A DNA stretch of 64,000 nt from Maridesulfovibrio ferrireducens (GCF_900101105.1 NZ_FNGA01000001.1:682001-746000); one strand, 5' to 3'. Positions 43,520-54,506 are shown, counted from the first letter of the stretch. Translations and numbers: made by a program. The notes: generated from the sequence alone by a model not told the origin.

Positions 43520-45163
43520 TTACATTTGTTCCGGCGCGGAAACACCAAGCAGGTTCAAACCATTGGCAAGTGTTTTTGCCACGGCCTGCAACAAGAGGAG
43601 TCTTGCCGCGATAATTTCTTTTTCAGCTGAAAGAATATGGTGCATGGAGTAAAATCTATGCAGCGCATTAGCAAGATCTCTCAAATAATAGCTGATGGTA
43701 TGCGGGCTCATATATCCGCCTGCGCTTTCCACCACATCATTAAATTGATCCAGAAGTTTCATGAGGCCCAGTTCTTCAGTATTGCCTAAGTTGCTCAGAA
43801 GGGCCGGATCACACGAACCTACTTCGATTCCCTGTTCTGCGGCCTTGCGTATTACTGAGCAGATACGCGCGTGAGCGTATTGCACATAGTAGACTGGATT
43901 TTCCATGGTTTTCTGTTTGACCAGATCAAGGTCAAAGTCGAGATGACTGTCGCTTTTGCGAGAGAGAAACATGAAACGTGAAGCATCACGGCCAACTTCG
44001 TTGACCACGTCTTTAAGTGTCTCGAATTTTCCGGCACGGGTGGACATTGCAATCTGTTCTCCGCCGCGCAGCAAGTTAACAAGCTGTACGAGGATAACTT
44101 CAAGATGTCCTTTTTTACCGAGAGCTTCAACCGCCGCCTGCATGCGAGGGACATAACCGTGATGGTCTGCACCCCAGATGTCGACTACTTTGTCGAAACC
44201 GCGTTTGTATTTATCGTCATGGTAGGCGATATCGGACGCGAAATAAGTCAGGTCTCCGTTTGATTTACGAAGTACGCGGTCTTTGTCGTCACCGAGGTCA
44301 GTACTCTTAAACCAGAGCGCTCCGTCTTTTTCGTAGGCCATTCCTCTTGATTTGAGGTCAGCGAAAGTTTCTTCAACTTTACCGACTGAAACAAGGCTTG
44401 CTTCAGAGAACCATACATCATGACGGACATCAAAAGCTGCGAGGTCTTTCTTGATACCTTCAAGAATCTGGTTCATTCCGTATTTACGGCAGATTGCGAT
44501 CGAATCTGCTTCGTCCATTTCAAGAATGGTCGGATTGAGTGCCAGCACTTCTTTGGCGATATCAATGATATATTCGCCCTTATAAAAATCTTCAGGATCG
44601 ACAATGTCGCGTCCTTCGGACTGCTGTAATCTTACCCAGATTGAGTTACCGAGGATAAGCATCTGGCGTCCGGCGTCATTGACGTAGTATTCTGCTTCAA
44701 CGGTATGTCCGGTAAATTCCAGAATACGGACAAGGCAGTCTCCGAGAGCGGCTCCGCGTCCGTGGCCGATATGCAGAGGTCCTGTCGGGTTGGCAGATAC
44801 GTATTCAACTTGAACTTTTATGCCTTTTCCTATTTCGGAGCGACCGAAATCAGCACCTTTTTCGAGAACTTCAGGAATGAGGTTCTGCCAGAAGGCGTTG
44901 GAAAAAGTAAAGTTCAGGAAGCCCGGTCCTGCAATGTCGACTTTTTCAATATATGGATCATTGTCCAGTTCATTCTTAATTTCTTCGGCAATGGCACGCG
45001 GGTTCATTTTTGCCTGCTTGGAAAGCATCATGGCAAGATTCGCGGACATGTCTCCGAAATTTTTATCTCTAGGGGGTTCGAGAACAGCTTTTTCAGGCCA
45101 TTCCCAGCCCTTGTTTTCAAGAATGGAACCGAGGACGTTTTGAAGATGAAGTTTGGCTTTCAT
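43520..45163 (-). CDS. argS: Arginyl-tRNA synthetase
   Basis: 547 aa, normal length. The class I signature is [20 protein letters not shown] (HIGH motif), and the anticodon-binding C-terminus includes [16 protein letters not shown] and ends with [12 protein letters not shown]. Attaches arginine to its tRNA. It forms an operon with the SPOR gene, as in other Desulfovibrio. Confidence 0.97.
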   Translation of the reverse strand: MKAKLHLQNVLGSILENKGWEWPEKAVLEPPRDKNFGDMSANLAMMLSKQAKMNPRAIAEEIKNELDNDPYIEKVDIAGPGFLNFTFSNAFWQNLIPEVLEKGADFGRSEIGKGIKVQVEYVSANPTGPLHIGHGRGAALGDCLVRILEFTGHTVEAEYYVNDAGRQMLILGNSIWVRLQQSEGRDIVDPEDFYKGEYIIDIAKEVLALNPTILEMDEADSIAICRKYGMNQILEGIKKDLAAFDVRHDVWFSEASLVSVGKVEETFADLKSRGMAYEKDGALWFKSTDLGDDKDRVLRKSNGDLTYFASDIAYHDDKYKRGFDKVVDIWGADHHGYVPRMQAAVEALGKKGHLEVILVQLVNLLRGGEQIAMSTRAGKFETLKDVVNEVGRDASRFMFLSRKSDSHLDFDLDLVKQKTMENPVYYVQYAHARICSVIRKAAEQGIEVGSCDPALLSNLGNTEELGLMKLLDQFNDVVESAGGYMSPHTISYYLRDLANALHRFYSMHHILSAEKEIIAARLLLLQAVAKTLANGLNLLGVSAPEQM

Positions 45164-45356
45164 TATGGATCAAAAATCTCCTTATCTAGATATGGTAAAA
45201 CGGCTTATCACTTTTCGCCGAGCCTTCCAAGTGCATAAAACAGGGTAAAAAGGGGCGGAGGTAGAACTAAGACTCTTTCATATTTATAAGAAAAGTGTAA
45301 ATCTCAAGTTCAAGCCTTTTATAAATTAATAATTTTTGCTTGAATGGAGATCTATT

Positions 45357-46223
45357 TTGGATCCAGTTATGAACCGTTTTCAAAAGATGAGTTATTCTAT
45401 TCCGTGGAATATAGCCCTTTTAACGCTAGGTTCTTTTCTGACAGCCTTTGCCATTAAAGCGGTTGTTATTCCTAACGCCTTTTTACCAAGCGGCATTTCA
45501 GGGCTTGCTTTGCTTATATATTATATTTTCTCGTTTCTGTCCTCTGGAGTGTGGATTTTTTTACTGAATATACCAATTTTTTTGATAGGTTGGTTTTTTG
45601 TAAGCAAGAAATTTTTTTTCTATAGTCTTTACGGTATGGTAACTCTCAGTGGATTCATAGATCTTATACCGTGGACTCTTGCTTTTGAGGATAAATGGCT
45701 TGCAGTTCTTGCCGGGGGGATCGTTCTTGGAGCGGGATCGGGGATAGCGCTGCGTTCACTCGGCTCTACCGGAGGGTTGGGAGTTTTGCAGATTGTTGCC
45801 CGTGAAAAAATGGGCATCAGGGTTGGACAGTTCGGAATGGTTTTCAATGCGATCGTTTTGGGAGTTGGGACTGTCTGGCTTAACTTGAACGATGTGCTTT
45901 ATTCTCTTGCCATGATTTTTATAGCTTCTTCAGCTACTGACTTGGTGCAAGGGTTGTTTAACCAGCGCAAAATGGTGCTGATCGTAACGTCTTTTCCAGA
46001 GGATGTTTCCGGCGCAATAATGACACGGCATGGGCGGGGTACTACCTTGCTGAATGCTCGCGGGGGCTACACCGGTCAGGAGCGCACTGTTGTAATGACT
46101 GTTGTTGATTCTTTCAGACTTAAAAGACTTGAATCGACAATCTTTAATGTTGACCCGGCCGCGTTTGTAATAATCGAATCAACCTTCAGCGTGCTCGGAA
46201 AAGGCTTTTCCGTGCCGAGGTAG
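45357..46223 (+). CDS. YitT-family (DUF161/DUF2179) membrane protein
   Basis: 288 aa from TTG at 45357 with TGGAGA 7 nt before; an ATG 12 nt further is the alternative. About five membrane helices, a conserved GSTGGLGVLQIVAREK stretch and a C-terminal soluble domain (RKMVLIVTSFPEDV, VVMTVVDSFRLKRLE) of the DUF2179 type. Substrate unknown. First of three tightly packed genes. Confidence 0.87.
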   Translation: MDPVMNRFQKMSYSIPWNIALLTLGSFLTAFAIKAVVIPNAFLPSGISGLALLIYYIFSFLSSGVWIFLLNIPIFLIGWFFVSKKFFFYSLYGMVTLSGFIDLIPWTLAFEDKWLAVLAGGIVLGAGSGIALRSLGSTGGLGVLQIVAREKMGIRVGQFGMVFNAIVLGVGTVWLNLNDVLYSLAMIFIASSATDLVQGLFNQRKMVLIVTSFPEDVSGAIMTRHGRGTTLLNARGGYTGQERTVVMTVVDSFRLKRLESTIFNVDPAAFVIIESTFSVLGKGFSVPR

Positions 46224-46226
46224 CTT

Positions 46227-47033
46227 ATGAGTAGAACTATCGCGCTTTTAACTGATTTTGGACTGGATGATCCATATGTCGGTCAGATGAAGGGTGTTCT
46301 TGCAGACAAAGCTCCTGATTCCCGGATTATTGATGTCAGTCATGGCATTGCGCCTTTTTGTATTTCTCAGGCTTCTTTCTTTTTAGCAGCGGCGATAAAA
46401 CATTTTCCTGATGATACGGTTTTTGTCGCTGTGGTTGATCCCGGAGTCGGGAGCGGGCGAAGAATAATTGCCGCAGAGTTTGGCGACACCATTGTTGTTG
46501 CTCCAGACAACGGCATAGTAGAGCTTGCCGAGGCGGATTATTGCGGAACTATGATTGTTACTGATCTCAGCGAAACCGCAAATCAGATGAGAAGTTCATA
46601 TACATTTCACGGGCGGGATATTTTTGCCCCTATTGCAGCGAATATAGCTTGCGGAAGCTCTCTTGAAATGCTCGGATCGAAGCTTCCGCTTCGTGATGTT
46701 GTGCGGACAGGGCTCAAAAAGCCTTTATGGATGGAAAACGGAGTGGAAGCGGTTGTTTTGCATAAGGATAGATTCGGAAATCTTGTGCTGAATATTCCTG
46801 AAAATCAGATTATGCCTGAGCGAATGTCTATACCTGATAAAATTCCATGTGTGGGAATAGATGCCGGCTGCGTTAGACGCGCATGCTGTTATGCAGAGCT
46901 TGAATCCGGTGTTTTAGGTTTGATTGTAGGTAGTCAGGGGTTTTACGAACTGGCACTTTATCAGGGCTCAGCGGCTGAAAAATTGAATTTTGGTCCGGGA
47001 GATTCACTTGTGCTTAAATGGGGCGGTATATGA
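46227..47033 (+). CDS. SAM hydrolase (DUF62, adenosyl-hydroxide family)
   Basis: 268 aa. Motifs TDFGLDDPYVGQMKGVL, VVDPGVGSGRR, VAPDNGI and YTFHGRDIFAP match the S-adenosyl-L-methionine hydroxide adenosyltransferase family, related to fluorinase but lacking halogenating specificity. It splits SAM into adenosine and methionine. The stop overlaps the cobS start (ATGA). Confidence 0.93.
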   Translation: MSRTIALLTDFGLDDPYVGQMKGVLADKAPDSRIIDVSHGIAPFCISQASFFLAAAIKHFPDDTVFVAVVDPGVGSGRRIIAAEFGDTIVVAPDNGIVELAEADYCGTMIVTDLSETANQMRSSYTFHGRDIFAPIAANIACGSSLEMLGSKLPLRDVVRTGLKKPLWMENGVEAVVLHKDRFGNLVLNIPENQIMPERMSIPDKIPCVGIDAGCVRRACCYAELESGVLGLIVGSQGFYELALYQGSAAEKLNFGPGDSLVLKWGGI

Positions 47034-47773
47034 GAATTGGGATTGTTCGGGACTTTTTGATTACTCTCGGGTTTATGACCAGAATCGGTCCGATACTTGA
47101 GATTGAACCGGAAGATTTAAGGCGGACAGTAAAATGGATGCCTCTGTGCGGGCTTGCTCTCGGCGCAGTGATAATTATTCCTTTTTATCTGGGATTGTTT
47201 GCGGGGAAGTTCTGGATCCAGGCATGGTTGACACTTGCTGCGTCTATTTATCTGACTCGGGGGCTGCATTTTGATGGCATTGCCGATATTGCAGACGGAG
47301 CTGGGCCTTTTCCTGATCCAGATAAATTCTGGCGCATAATAAAAGACAGCTGTTCTGGAGTGTTTGGAATTCTAGTTTTAGTCGTAATGCTTACCGGTCA
47401 GCTTATTGGTTTTTATTATGTATTTGAAGCAGGGGCGTTAGGTGCTGTACTATGGGTCTTTGTTGTTGGAAGGCTTGGGAATGCCGTAATGTGTATGGCC
47501 GGAAAATCCTTTGCAAGACCGGGGCAGGGATCTCTCTTTATGTGTGGAGCTGATAAGTTTTCTATTGCTTTTGCTTTTATTACAACAGTTGTAGCTGGGA
47601 TCTTTGCTGTGGATCTCAATACTCAGATTCTAACTTATCTTCTTGCTGCATTATGTATTTTGTTTTTATACAGACTTGCAAAGAAGGTGAACGGTGCAAA
47701 CGGAGATTTTTTAGGCGGGGCTGTTGTTCTTTCCGAAACAGCCGCATTGCTTGCTTTTGTAGCTTGTCATTAG
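47030..47773 (+). CDS. cobS: Adenosylcobinamide-GDP ribazoletransferase CobS
   Basis: 247 aa from ATG at 47030 overlapping the preceding stop by 4 nt; an in-frame ATG at 47018 has no ribosome site. Multi-helix membrane protein with LTRGLHFDGIADIADG, the catalytic Asp motif of CobS, and GRLGNAVMCMAGKSFARP. It joins adenosylcobinamide-GDP to alpha-ribazole, the last step of cobalamin synthesis. No other cob gene lies here. Confidence 0.93.
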   Translation: MRIGIVRDFLITLGFMTRIGPILEIEPEDLRRTVKWMPLCGLALGAVIIIPFYLGLFAGKFWIQAWLTLAASIYLTRGLHFDGIADIADGAGPFPDPDKFWRIIKDSCSGVFGILVLVVMLTGQLIGFYYVFEAGALGAVLWVFVVGRLGNAVMCMAGKSFARPGQGSLFMCGADKFSIAFAFITTVVAGIFAVDLNTQILTYLLAALCILFLYRLAKKVNGANGDFLGGAVVLSETAALLAFVACH

Positions 47774-47879
47774 TCGGTATATTTTCTGCTTTATTTTTGT
47801 GTTAGTGTCTGTATAATGTGCTGTGAGTTTGACGTATTTTAAAGCGTAATTGGAATTTTCAATAGATTGGGGACAGCTT

Positions 47880-49292
47880 ATGAATGATTTGCCTACGCTT
47901 AGAAAGTTCGGGGAGCAGCTTGATGTTCTCAAGCTGTTTGCGGAGCAGGGCGAAGTAAAAAAGGCTTCAGCTTTAGCACAGTCTATTTTCGAAAACTATG
48001 TGTTTGTAAGAGACATGTTTCTTCGTCAGGAAGATGAGTTCCTTTCTGCGGGCAATGCCCTTGCCGAGAGTGAAGACAAAGTTGAAAAGCTGGAAGCAAA
48101 GCTGAAGCTGGCGCTTTCAGCTTATAATTCTGATTTTGAGTTGTTCCGTAAATTTTGTCGCGCGCTGGATTATGCAAATACACTCAAAGATCTTTCAGAT
48201 TTACCAGACATGTTGAAAGATATTGCCAATGAATTGGGAGTTCACAGAGTTACAGTTGTATTAGACCGCAAACTTTGTGAAGGGTTGCCGGATTCAGGAA
48301 TACCTTCATTTTTTTTAAAAGGGTGTATGCGTTTCATAGACTCAACTCTTCGCAACACTGGTAATAGAGTTTTTATAGGCCCTCTTTCACGTATGATGCG
48401 GCCTGATGTTTTTTTTGGAGACCCGGAAATGAGCCCTGAAAGTGGTGGGTCGTGTTTTGCTTTCGGGCTGATGGATAAGTATAGCCCTGATGAAATGATA
48501 GGGCTCCTTTCTATTTATGATCCTTCTGTCAGCAGATTTAATCCTGAAATGGGAACGGATTTTCTGGAACATTTTTGTAGTTCTATAGCATCGACATTAA
48601 TAGATGTAATAAATCACCAGAAGGCGATGATTTTAAGGGAAGATGTGAACAGAATAACTCATCACGATCTTAAAACTCCGCTTAATGCAGTAATAAATCT
48701 GCCTCATCTGCTTCTTGCTGAAGAAGAAGATCCAGATAAAATAGAAATGATACAAGCTATTCAAGACTCTGGTTATCGCATGCTTGGTCTTATCAACAGA
48801 TCGTATGATTTATATAAAATGGAATCAGGAACTTATAACGTCGTTCCCGAAAATGTTAATATTATTCCGATGATACAGCGTATTGAGCTTGATCTTATAG
48901 ATGTGATTAAGTCTAAAAATTCTGCTTTGCATATTTTTGTGAATAAAGCGAAATGGAACGGCGAAGAGAGCTTTTACGTCAGAGGCGAAGAGTTGCTTCT
49001 GTTCTCTATGCTGGCGAATCTTGTGAAAAACGGATTCGAAGCGACTCCTGAAGGAAAGCCCGTAACAGTTGCTTTTTCCGGTGAAGATGATTTTTCAATT
49101 GCTGTTCACAATTACGGAGCTGTCCCTGCTGCCATACGAAAAACTTTTTTTGAAAAATATTCAACAGAGGGTAAAAAAGGGGGGACAGGTCTCGGAACCT
49201 ATTCCGCCAGTCTTATTGCCCGGGTTCATGGTGGTGAGATCAATATGACCTCTTCTGATGAGGAAGGGACTCTTGTTACCGTGAAAATTTAA
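47880..49292 (+). CDS. Cytosolic sensor histidine kinase
   Basis: 470 aa from ATG at 47880 with GGGGAC before it. N-terminal coiled part (residues about 50-90), a GAF-like region about 100-250, H-box THHDLKTPLNAVINLPHLLL, N-box ANLVKNGFEA and G-box GKKGGTGLGTYSASLIARVHGG. No membrane helices, so the signal is internal or passed by a partner. No response regulator is linked; signal unknown. Confidence 0.88.
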   Translation: MNDLPTLRKFGEQLDVLKLFAEQGEVKKASALAQSIFENYVFVRDMFLRQEDEFLSAGNALAESEDKVEKLEAKLKLALSAYNSDFELFRKFCRALDYANTLKDLSDLPDMLKDIANELGVHRVTVVLDRKLCEGLPDSGIPSFFLKGCMRFIDSTLRNTGNRVFIGPLSRMMRPDVFFGDPEMSPESGGSCFAFGLMDKYSPDEMIGLLSIYDPSVSRFNPEMGTDFLEHFCSSIASTLIDVINHQKAMILREDVNRITHHDLKTPLNAVINLPHLLLAEEEDPDKIEMIQAIQDSGYRMLGLINRSYDLYKMESGTYNVVPENVNIIPMIQRIELDLIDVIKSKNSALHIFVNKAKWNGEESFYVRGEELLLFSMLANLVKNGFEATPEGKPVTVAFSGEDDFSIAVHNYGAVPAAIRKTFFEKYSTEGKKGGTGLGTYSASLIARVHGGEINMTSSDEEGTLVTVKI

Positions 49293-49369
49293 GTTGTGCC
49301 TCTGCTACAAAGCAATGGATACACGGGGACATCTTTGAATGATTTTTATGAGCGGCTTTGGAAACAGTC

Positions 49370-51904
49370 TTAGCGATTTATAGGTAGCTGAAAAATAAAT
49401 TCAGTTCCTTTGCCCGGGGTAGAGTCTACTGAGAAAGTTCCGCCGTGATTCTGAGTGATTATGAAGTATGAAACAGAGAGTCCTAAACCTGTTCCAATCC
49501 CTTTCGGCTTAGTTGTAAAGAATGGTTCGAAAACTCTCTTGCGGGTCTGTTTGTCCATTCCCGGTCCATTGTCTTTAACTTCAGTTGTTACATATCCGTC
49601 TTCTTCTTTTACTCTGATAGTGATCTGTGCAGGGGCTTCCGGATTTTCCACACTACTTATAGCGTGAGCCGCATTGCCTAAAAGATTCAGCAATACTTGT
49701 TCTATTTCAGTTGGAGCACAAACAACAAAAGGCAAATCGTTATTGTAATCTTTTACAATATTGATTTGTTTGAAGTCGTAGTTTTTCTTTAGGTTATAAT
49801 CCTGCTCGGCCAGAGCCAGAGCTTTATCAACGAGATCGCTCATCTGACATGAAGTGTGGCGCACATCCGTTTTGCGGCTGAAATCGAGCATATTTGCCAT
49901 TATCTTCGCGGCCCTCTCGGCAGCACTTCGTATATTGTTCAGCATTTTGAATATCTTGCGCTCTTCCATATAATTTTGCATGACTTCAAGGGAGAGTCCG
50001 CGTTCTTCAGCCGCTTTGATATTACCAGGCAAATCAGGAGAAAGGCGTCGTTCAATGTTTTGCGCGCCTTGGAGAATCCCTCCGAGAGGATTATTTATTT
50101 CATGGGCCATGCCTGCCGCAAGTCCTCCCACAGACATCATTTTCTCGGTCTGAATCATAATTTCTTCGATTTGGACGCGAGCCGTCACATCATCCAGGCG
50201 GATAACTGCTCCTTCTATGTCGTCTCCTATAAGTGGGTAGATAGTGATGTTCCCATAATGTACTTCGTTGTCCACCTTGCGGGGGGTGCGGACCCGTTCG
50301 TATGTTTTTCCGTTTTTAACGACTCGCTTTGCACGTTTTAATTCGTAAGACAATTCTGGGAAGACATTGTATAGGCGACGATTCAGCGCTTCTTCTAAAG
50401 AAAATCCTGTTGCAATTTCTGCCCCGGAGTTCCATTGGGTGACACGATCTTTGTTGTCGACCCCTACGAGAATTGAAGGCATGGAATCAATAATGTTTTT
50501 AAGGTGATTGCGAAGTCGCAGAAGTTCTTTTTCAACTCGTGCATGTTCGTTTATTTCTATTTCAAGATGTTCGTTTGTGGATGACAGCTCTTCGTTCCCT
50601 TTCTCCAGTTCTTCCACCAGATGCTCTTTTTCGAGAATGCCGCGTCTGACGGAATTTATCATTTGATTGATGACGATTCCCAGTTCTCTGGTTTCTGTGG
50701 GGCCGCCGACAGGAATGTTTGCCGCTGATATGCCGTTTTCCCCGATTGCACGGCTGGCCGCAGTTAATTTTAAAAGAGGCTGTGCAATTCTTCTTGAAAG
50801 TATAGTGGCAAAAGCGAGAGCAAGGGCAAGAAAACCCAAAGAGAGAAGAATTATTTTATTTCTGAGTTCTATTCCCGGTTGTTCTAATTCTCCTACATAA
50901 ATAGAGGAACATACATACCAGTCCAGTGGTTCGAAATGTCTGACGTAGGTACGTTTTTTGAATTTAAACTCACCGAGGTGGTATGGAGGTTTATCCCACA
51001 TGTATTCAAGTACTCCGGTTTTATTGGAAGACTCGATCAGCTCCTCACCTATAAGTTCTCCTGTTTCTGGATTTCGTAATGTTGAGGTGTTCATACCTGC
51101 ATATGTGGGATGCACAACTAATTCTTGGTTTCCGGTAAAGATAAAGATGTATCCGCTTTCTCCAAGTTTAATCTTTGCCAATGAGACTTGCAGTTCATGC
51201 AGCATTGCATCAAAGCGTTTGCGAACATCCGTTTCAATGTCATCTACGTAAACGCCGGACCCTATAATCCAGTTCCATTCTTTAAAAATTTTAACGTACG
51301 AAATTTTAGGCTGGTCTTCGGTTAGGCCGGCAGGACTTGGCTTAGGCCATAGATATTCGACGTATCCGGCCCCCTTTTCTTCGCATATGTCTCTGGAGGC
51401 TGCGAATAGATTTTTGCTATTACCTGATGCGGTGTTGAAGCTAGGATCATCCAAAATTTTGCCGTCAAGTTCCGGCAGTGTTGTGTGCATTATCATGCTT
51501 GGGACAGGCTTCCCAGTGTCGTTAATCCAGATATAGCCGACCCCGTTGTCATAGCTCATATTTTTAAGCTGTTCGAGACTGAGAGTCTTGGCTTCCTTCT
51601 CTGTAAGTGTGCCTTGTTTATATTTTTCATAATTTAAAAATACAGCTGCGTATGCTATACCTACAATGTCTTTTAGCTCACTCTTGCGGCTTTCAAGGGT
51701 GGCTTTTTCAAAAAAGAGTAAGCTTTGGTACTCGTTTGAGACATTGAGCAGAGTTGAATCGATGAGAGCTTGTGCATTGTTGTATTCAGACTGGTATACT
51801 GAGTTAGTTACTTCTCTTTGCGCAAAGAAAGTAATCCCCGCGGTTGTTATGATAACAAGCCCGGCGACAAAAAGGAGTATAATTGCTCTCATGGATTTAA
51901 ACAT
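49370..51904 (-). CDS. Membrane sensor histidine kinase, Cache-HAMP-PAS
   Basis: 844 aa from ATG at 51904, which follows GAAGAGAGAAGACGG; an ATG 75 nt upstream lacks a ribosome site. Helix at 5-25, a double Cache sensor (first WNWIIGSGVYVDDIE, second GESGYIFIF...WYVCSSIYVGE), second helix about 358-377, HAMP, coiled coil, PAS (PSILVGVDNKDRVTQWNSGAE), H-box MAHEINNPLGGILQG and ATPase with GTGLGLSVSYFIITQNHGG. Single-signal kinase for an unlinked response regulator. Monocistronic, convergent with the cytosolic kinase. Confidence 0.92.
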   Translation of the reverse strand: MFKSMRAIILLFVAGLVIITTAGITFFAQREVTNSVYQSEYNNAQALIDSTLLNVSNEYQSLLFFEKATLESRKSELKDIVGIAYAAVFLNYEKYKQGTLTEKEAKTLSLEQLKNMSYDNGVGYIWINDTGKPVPSMIMHTTLPELDGKILDDPSFNTASGNSKNLFAASRDICEEKGAGYVEYLWPKPSPAGLTEDQPKISYVKIFKEWNWIIGSGVYVDDIETDVRKRFDAMLHELQVSLAKIKLGESGYIFIFTGNQELVVHPTYAGMNTSTLRNPETGELIGEELIESSNKTGVLEYMWDKPPYHLGEFKFKKRTYVRHFEPLDWYVCSSIYVGELEQPGIELRNKIILLSLGFLALALAFATILSRRIAQPLLKLTAASRAIGENGISAANIPVGGPTETRELGIVINQMINSVRRGILEKEHLVEELEKGNEELSSTNEHLEIEINEHARVEKELLRLRNHLKNIIDSMPSILVGVDNKDRVTQWNSGAEIATGFSLEEALNRRLYNVFPELSYELKRAKRVVKNGKTYERVRTPRKVDNEVHYGNITIYPLIGDDIEGAVIRLDDVTARVQIEEIMIQTEKMMSVGGLAAGMAHEINNPLGGILQGAQNIERRLSPDLPGNIKAAEERGLSLEVMQNYMEERKIFKMLNNIRSAAERAAKIMANMLDFSRKTDVRHTSCQMSDLVDKALALAEQDYNLKKNYDFKQINIVKDYNNDLPFVVCAPTEIEQVLLNLLGNAAHAISSVENPEAPAQITIRVKEEDGYVTTEVKDNGPGMDKQTRKRVFEPFFTTKPKGIGTGLGLSVSYFIITQNHGGTFSVDSTPGKGTEFIFQLPINR

Positions 51905-52020
51905 ACCGTCTTCTCTCTTCGTGCAAATGAGGCTGATGAATCTAGTGAGTCGATGATCTTTTTTATTATTAATAAACAATAATAGCTAGATACTTATGTT
52001 TGTATGATATCATATAGCTG

Positions 52021-52506
52021 TTATGAGGTAAAATCGTTTAGAGGCTTTTTCGTCAATTTTGTTCGTATAAAAGCCTTGTCAGGGCCATCGAGAAGCTGAA
52101 AAGATTCGGCTTTTATCCTGATAATTTCACATTCCGGTCCCGAGAAAAGATCCGCGATGTTCGAGTTCTCTTTGGAGATAAGTTCTATAATATCAGCGCG
52201 TTCGCTGATGGATGAGATGGGAGTATGTATGCCTGTTATGGTTAATGCTTTTATTTCTCCCTGTCGTTTTTCAAGTTTACCGTCCCGGTCATCGATAAGC
52301 AGGCTCACTTGTGGGTTTTTCTCGATATTCTTCCATTTGTTGCTGTTTTTGCGGCTGATCATGTATATCTCAGACGCATCGTCGGAGTTGGCATAAGTCA
52401 TAAGCGAGGAAAGAGGGTAGGGTTCTCCCTGTGTAGAGAGAACCAGAATATTATTGTTTCTGATGAGTTCAAGGCAGGTTTCGAGTTTGTCCTTTTCGTT
52501 TGGCAT
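52021..52506 (-). CDS. PNPOx-like flavin-binding protein
   Basis: 161 aa split-barrel protein of the pyridoxamine 5'-phosphate oxidase-like family: NNILVLSTQGEPYPLSSLMTYAN and NKWKNIEKNPQVSLLIDDRD, the usual FMN-site region. It lies 20 nt after acs on the same strand. The real substrate is not predictable; it is not the canonical PdxH. Confidence 0.82.
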   Translation of the reverse strand: MPNEKDKLETCLELIRNNNILVLSTQGEPYPLSSLMTYANSDDASEIYMISRKNSNKWKNIEKNPQVSLLIDDRDGKLEKRQGEIKALTITGIHTPISSISERADIIELISKENSNIADLFSGPECEIIRIKAESFQLLDGPDKAFIRTKLTKKPLNDFTS

Positions 52507-52526
52507 GTATCCTTACCTGAGTTGTT

Positions 52527-54506
52527 TTATTCAAACAGGACTTTTTGTCCTTCTATCAACTGACTGATAACAGAAGAGTCTGAGAGCGTTGAGGTGTCTC
52601 CGAATTCGTTTTCTCCGGCTGCAATTTGACGAAGAATTCTGCGCATGATTTTTCCAGAGCGTGTTTTAGGGAGTCCTTCGGAGAATTGTATGGTCTCCGG
52701 AACAGCAACCGCTCCGATTTCTTTGCGGACCCAGTCACGAAGAATCTTGCCCATTTCTTCGTCTTCATCGAGGCCGGGACGCAGGGTTACGTATGCATAT
52801 ATGGACTGTCCTTTAATCTGATGTGGAACACCGACTACAGCCGCTTCAGTCACATCGGGATGAGCAACAAGGGCTGATTCAATTTCCGCAGTTCCGAGCC
52901 TGTGGCCTGAGACGTTTATAACATCATCAAGTCTGCCCATAATCCAGAAGAAACCGTCTTCATCAATCCGTGCGCCGTCTCCGGTTTCATACATGCCGGG
53001 GAAACGTTCGAAGTATGTCCTGTTATATCGTTCGCGGTCGTTGTTTATAGAATGCAGCATTCCCGGCCAAGGATCTGTGATAACCAGATGTCCGCCCTCG
53101 TTCACTTCTGCGGGAGTGCCGTCACTGCGGACTACTGCGGCATTGATTCCGGGCAGCGGTTTTGTGGTGGAGCCCGGTTTAAGCGTGGTCGCATAGGGCA
53201 GCGGAGAAATCATGATGCCACCCGTTTCTGTCTGCCACCATGTATCGAGCAGTGGCAGTTTTTCTTTGCCCACATGGGTATGGTACCACATCCAGACTTC
53301 CGGGCTGATTGGTTCTCCGACGGTTCCGAGAATTCTAAGTGACGAGAGGTCGTATTTTTCGGTCCACTGCCTGCCCTCCCGCATAAGCGCTCTTATGGCT
53401 GTGGGGGTGGTATAGAAAATATTTACGCCAAATTTATTTATGATGTTCCAGAACCTGTCCGGCTTCGGATAGGTCGGGACTCCCTCAAACAGTAAGGTTG
53501 TAGCTCCGAGAGCGAGCGGTCCGTATACGGTATAACTGTGGCCTGTGACCCAGCCGATATCCGCCGTGCACCAGTGAACATCGTCTTCTTTAAGATCGAA
53601 AACCCACTGAGAAGTGTGTGCCACACATGTGAGGTATCCCCCGACTGTATGAACTACCCCTTTGGGCTTTCCGGAGCTGCCGGATGTATAAAGAATAAAA
53701 AGTGGGTCGTTTGAGTTTAGAGGAACAGGTTCGCAGCAATCAAGGATATCATCAGCAGCCATTTCTTCGTGCCACCAAGTATCTCTGCCTTCGATAAAGT
53801 TTATTTTCTCACCGGTTCTCTTGACGACTATGACTTGTTCAATCGACGGGCATGAAAACAGAGCTTCATCCACATTCTTTTTCAGGGGAATTGTTTTTCC
53901 GCCTCTGAGTACGCCGTCTCCTGTAATCAGGACTTTGGCATCGCAGTCAAGAATACGGTTTTGCAGGCTGATTGCTGAAAATCCGGCAAAAACAATGGAG
54001 TGTACAGCGCCGATACGGGCGCAAGCAAGCATGGCTATAACCAGTTCAGGAACCATAGGTAGATATATTACGACCCGGTCTCCTTTGCCGATACCCATTT
54101 TTTTCAGAACATTGGCAAATCTGCACACTTTGCGATGCAGCATCTGGTAAGTGAAAACAAGTACATCTTCTTCCGGTTCGCCCTGCCAGATGAGCGCGGC
54201 TTTATTTCTGCGTCCGGCTGTCAGGTGACGGTCCAGGCAGTTGTATGAAGCGTTGAGTCGTCCGCCTTCAAACCAGCTGTATTCATGTTTTTCAGGGTCG
54301 GAGACGAGAGTCGTGCGAAAATCACGGTTCCAGTGGAGTAGTTCCCGCGCTCTTTCCGCCCAGAATCCTTCGGGGTCTTTTACTGCTTTTCTGCAAGCTT
54401 CGTCATATTTTTCCATGCTTCCGATAAAAGCCTGATTTTGCATATCTGCAGGCGGATCAAAGGTTCTTTGTTCCGTCATCAAATTCTCGATGGATTTTTC
54501 ACTCAT
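52527..54506 (-). CDS. acs: Acetyl-CoA synthetase (AMP-forming)
   Basis: 659 aa from ATG at 54506 (longer GTG start at 54548 possible). Motifs: YTSGSSGKPKGVVHTVGG (P-loop), WWQTETGG, ETGDGARIDEDGFFWIMGR and PKTRSGKIMRR near the C-terminus, whose Lys is the acetylation site in studied homologues. It activates acetate to acetyl-CoA with ATP. It is divergent from a Pat-type acetyltransferase gene, its expected post-translational regulator. The ribosome site is weak, so the exact start is uncertain. Confidence 0.95.
   Translation of the reverse strand: MSEKSIENLMTEQRTFDPPADMQNQAFIGSMEKYDEACRKAVKDPEGFWAERARELLHWNRDFRTTLVSDPEKHEYSWFEGGRLNASYNCLDRHLTAGRRNKAALIWQGEPEEDVLVFTYQMLHRKVCRFANVLKKMGIGKGDRVVIYLPMVPELVIAMLACARIGAVHSIVFAGFSAISLQNRILDCDAKVLITGDGVLRGGKTIPLKKNVDEALFSCPSIEQVIVVKRTGEKINFIEGRDTWWHEEMAADDILDCCEPVPLNSNDPLFILYTSGSSGKPKGVVHTVGGYLTCVAHTSQWVFDLKEDDVHWCTADIGWVTGHSYTVYGPLALGATTLLFEGVPTYPKPDRFWNIINKFGVNIFYTTPTAIRALMREGRQWTEKYDLSSLRILGTVGEPISPEVWMWYHTHVGKEKLPLLDTWWQTETGGIMISPLPYATTLKPGSTTKPLPGINAAVVRSDGTPAEVNEGGHLVITDPWPGMLHSINNDRERYNRTYFERFPGMYETGDGARIDEDGFFWIMGRLDDVINVSGHRLGTAEIESALVAHPDVTEAAVVGVPHQIKGQSIYAYVTLRPGLDEDEEMGKILRDWVRKEIGAVAVPETIQFSEGLPKTRSGKIMRRILRQIAAGENEFGDTSTLSDSSVISQLIEGQKVLFE

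Noticed and set aside
52626-53415. Long plus-strand open frames inside acs, and similar ones inside the CheA, cheB and argS genes
   Set aside because: They are antisense or out-of-frame shadows of strongly supported genes, without ribosome sites or recognisable domains.
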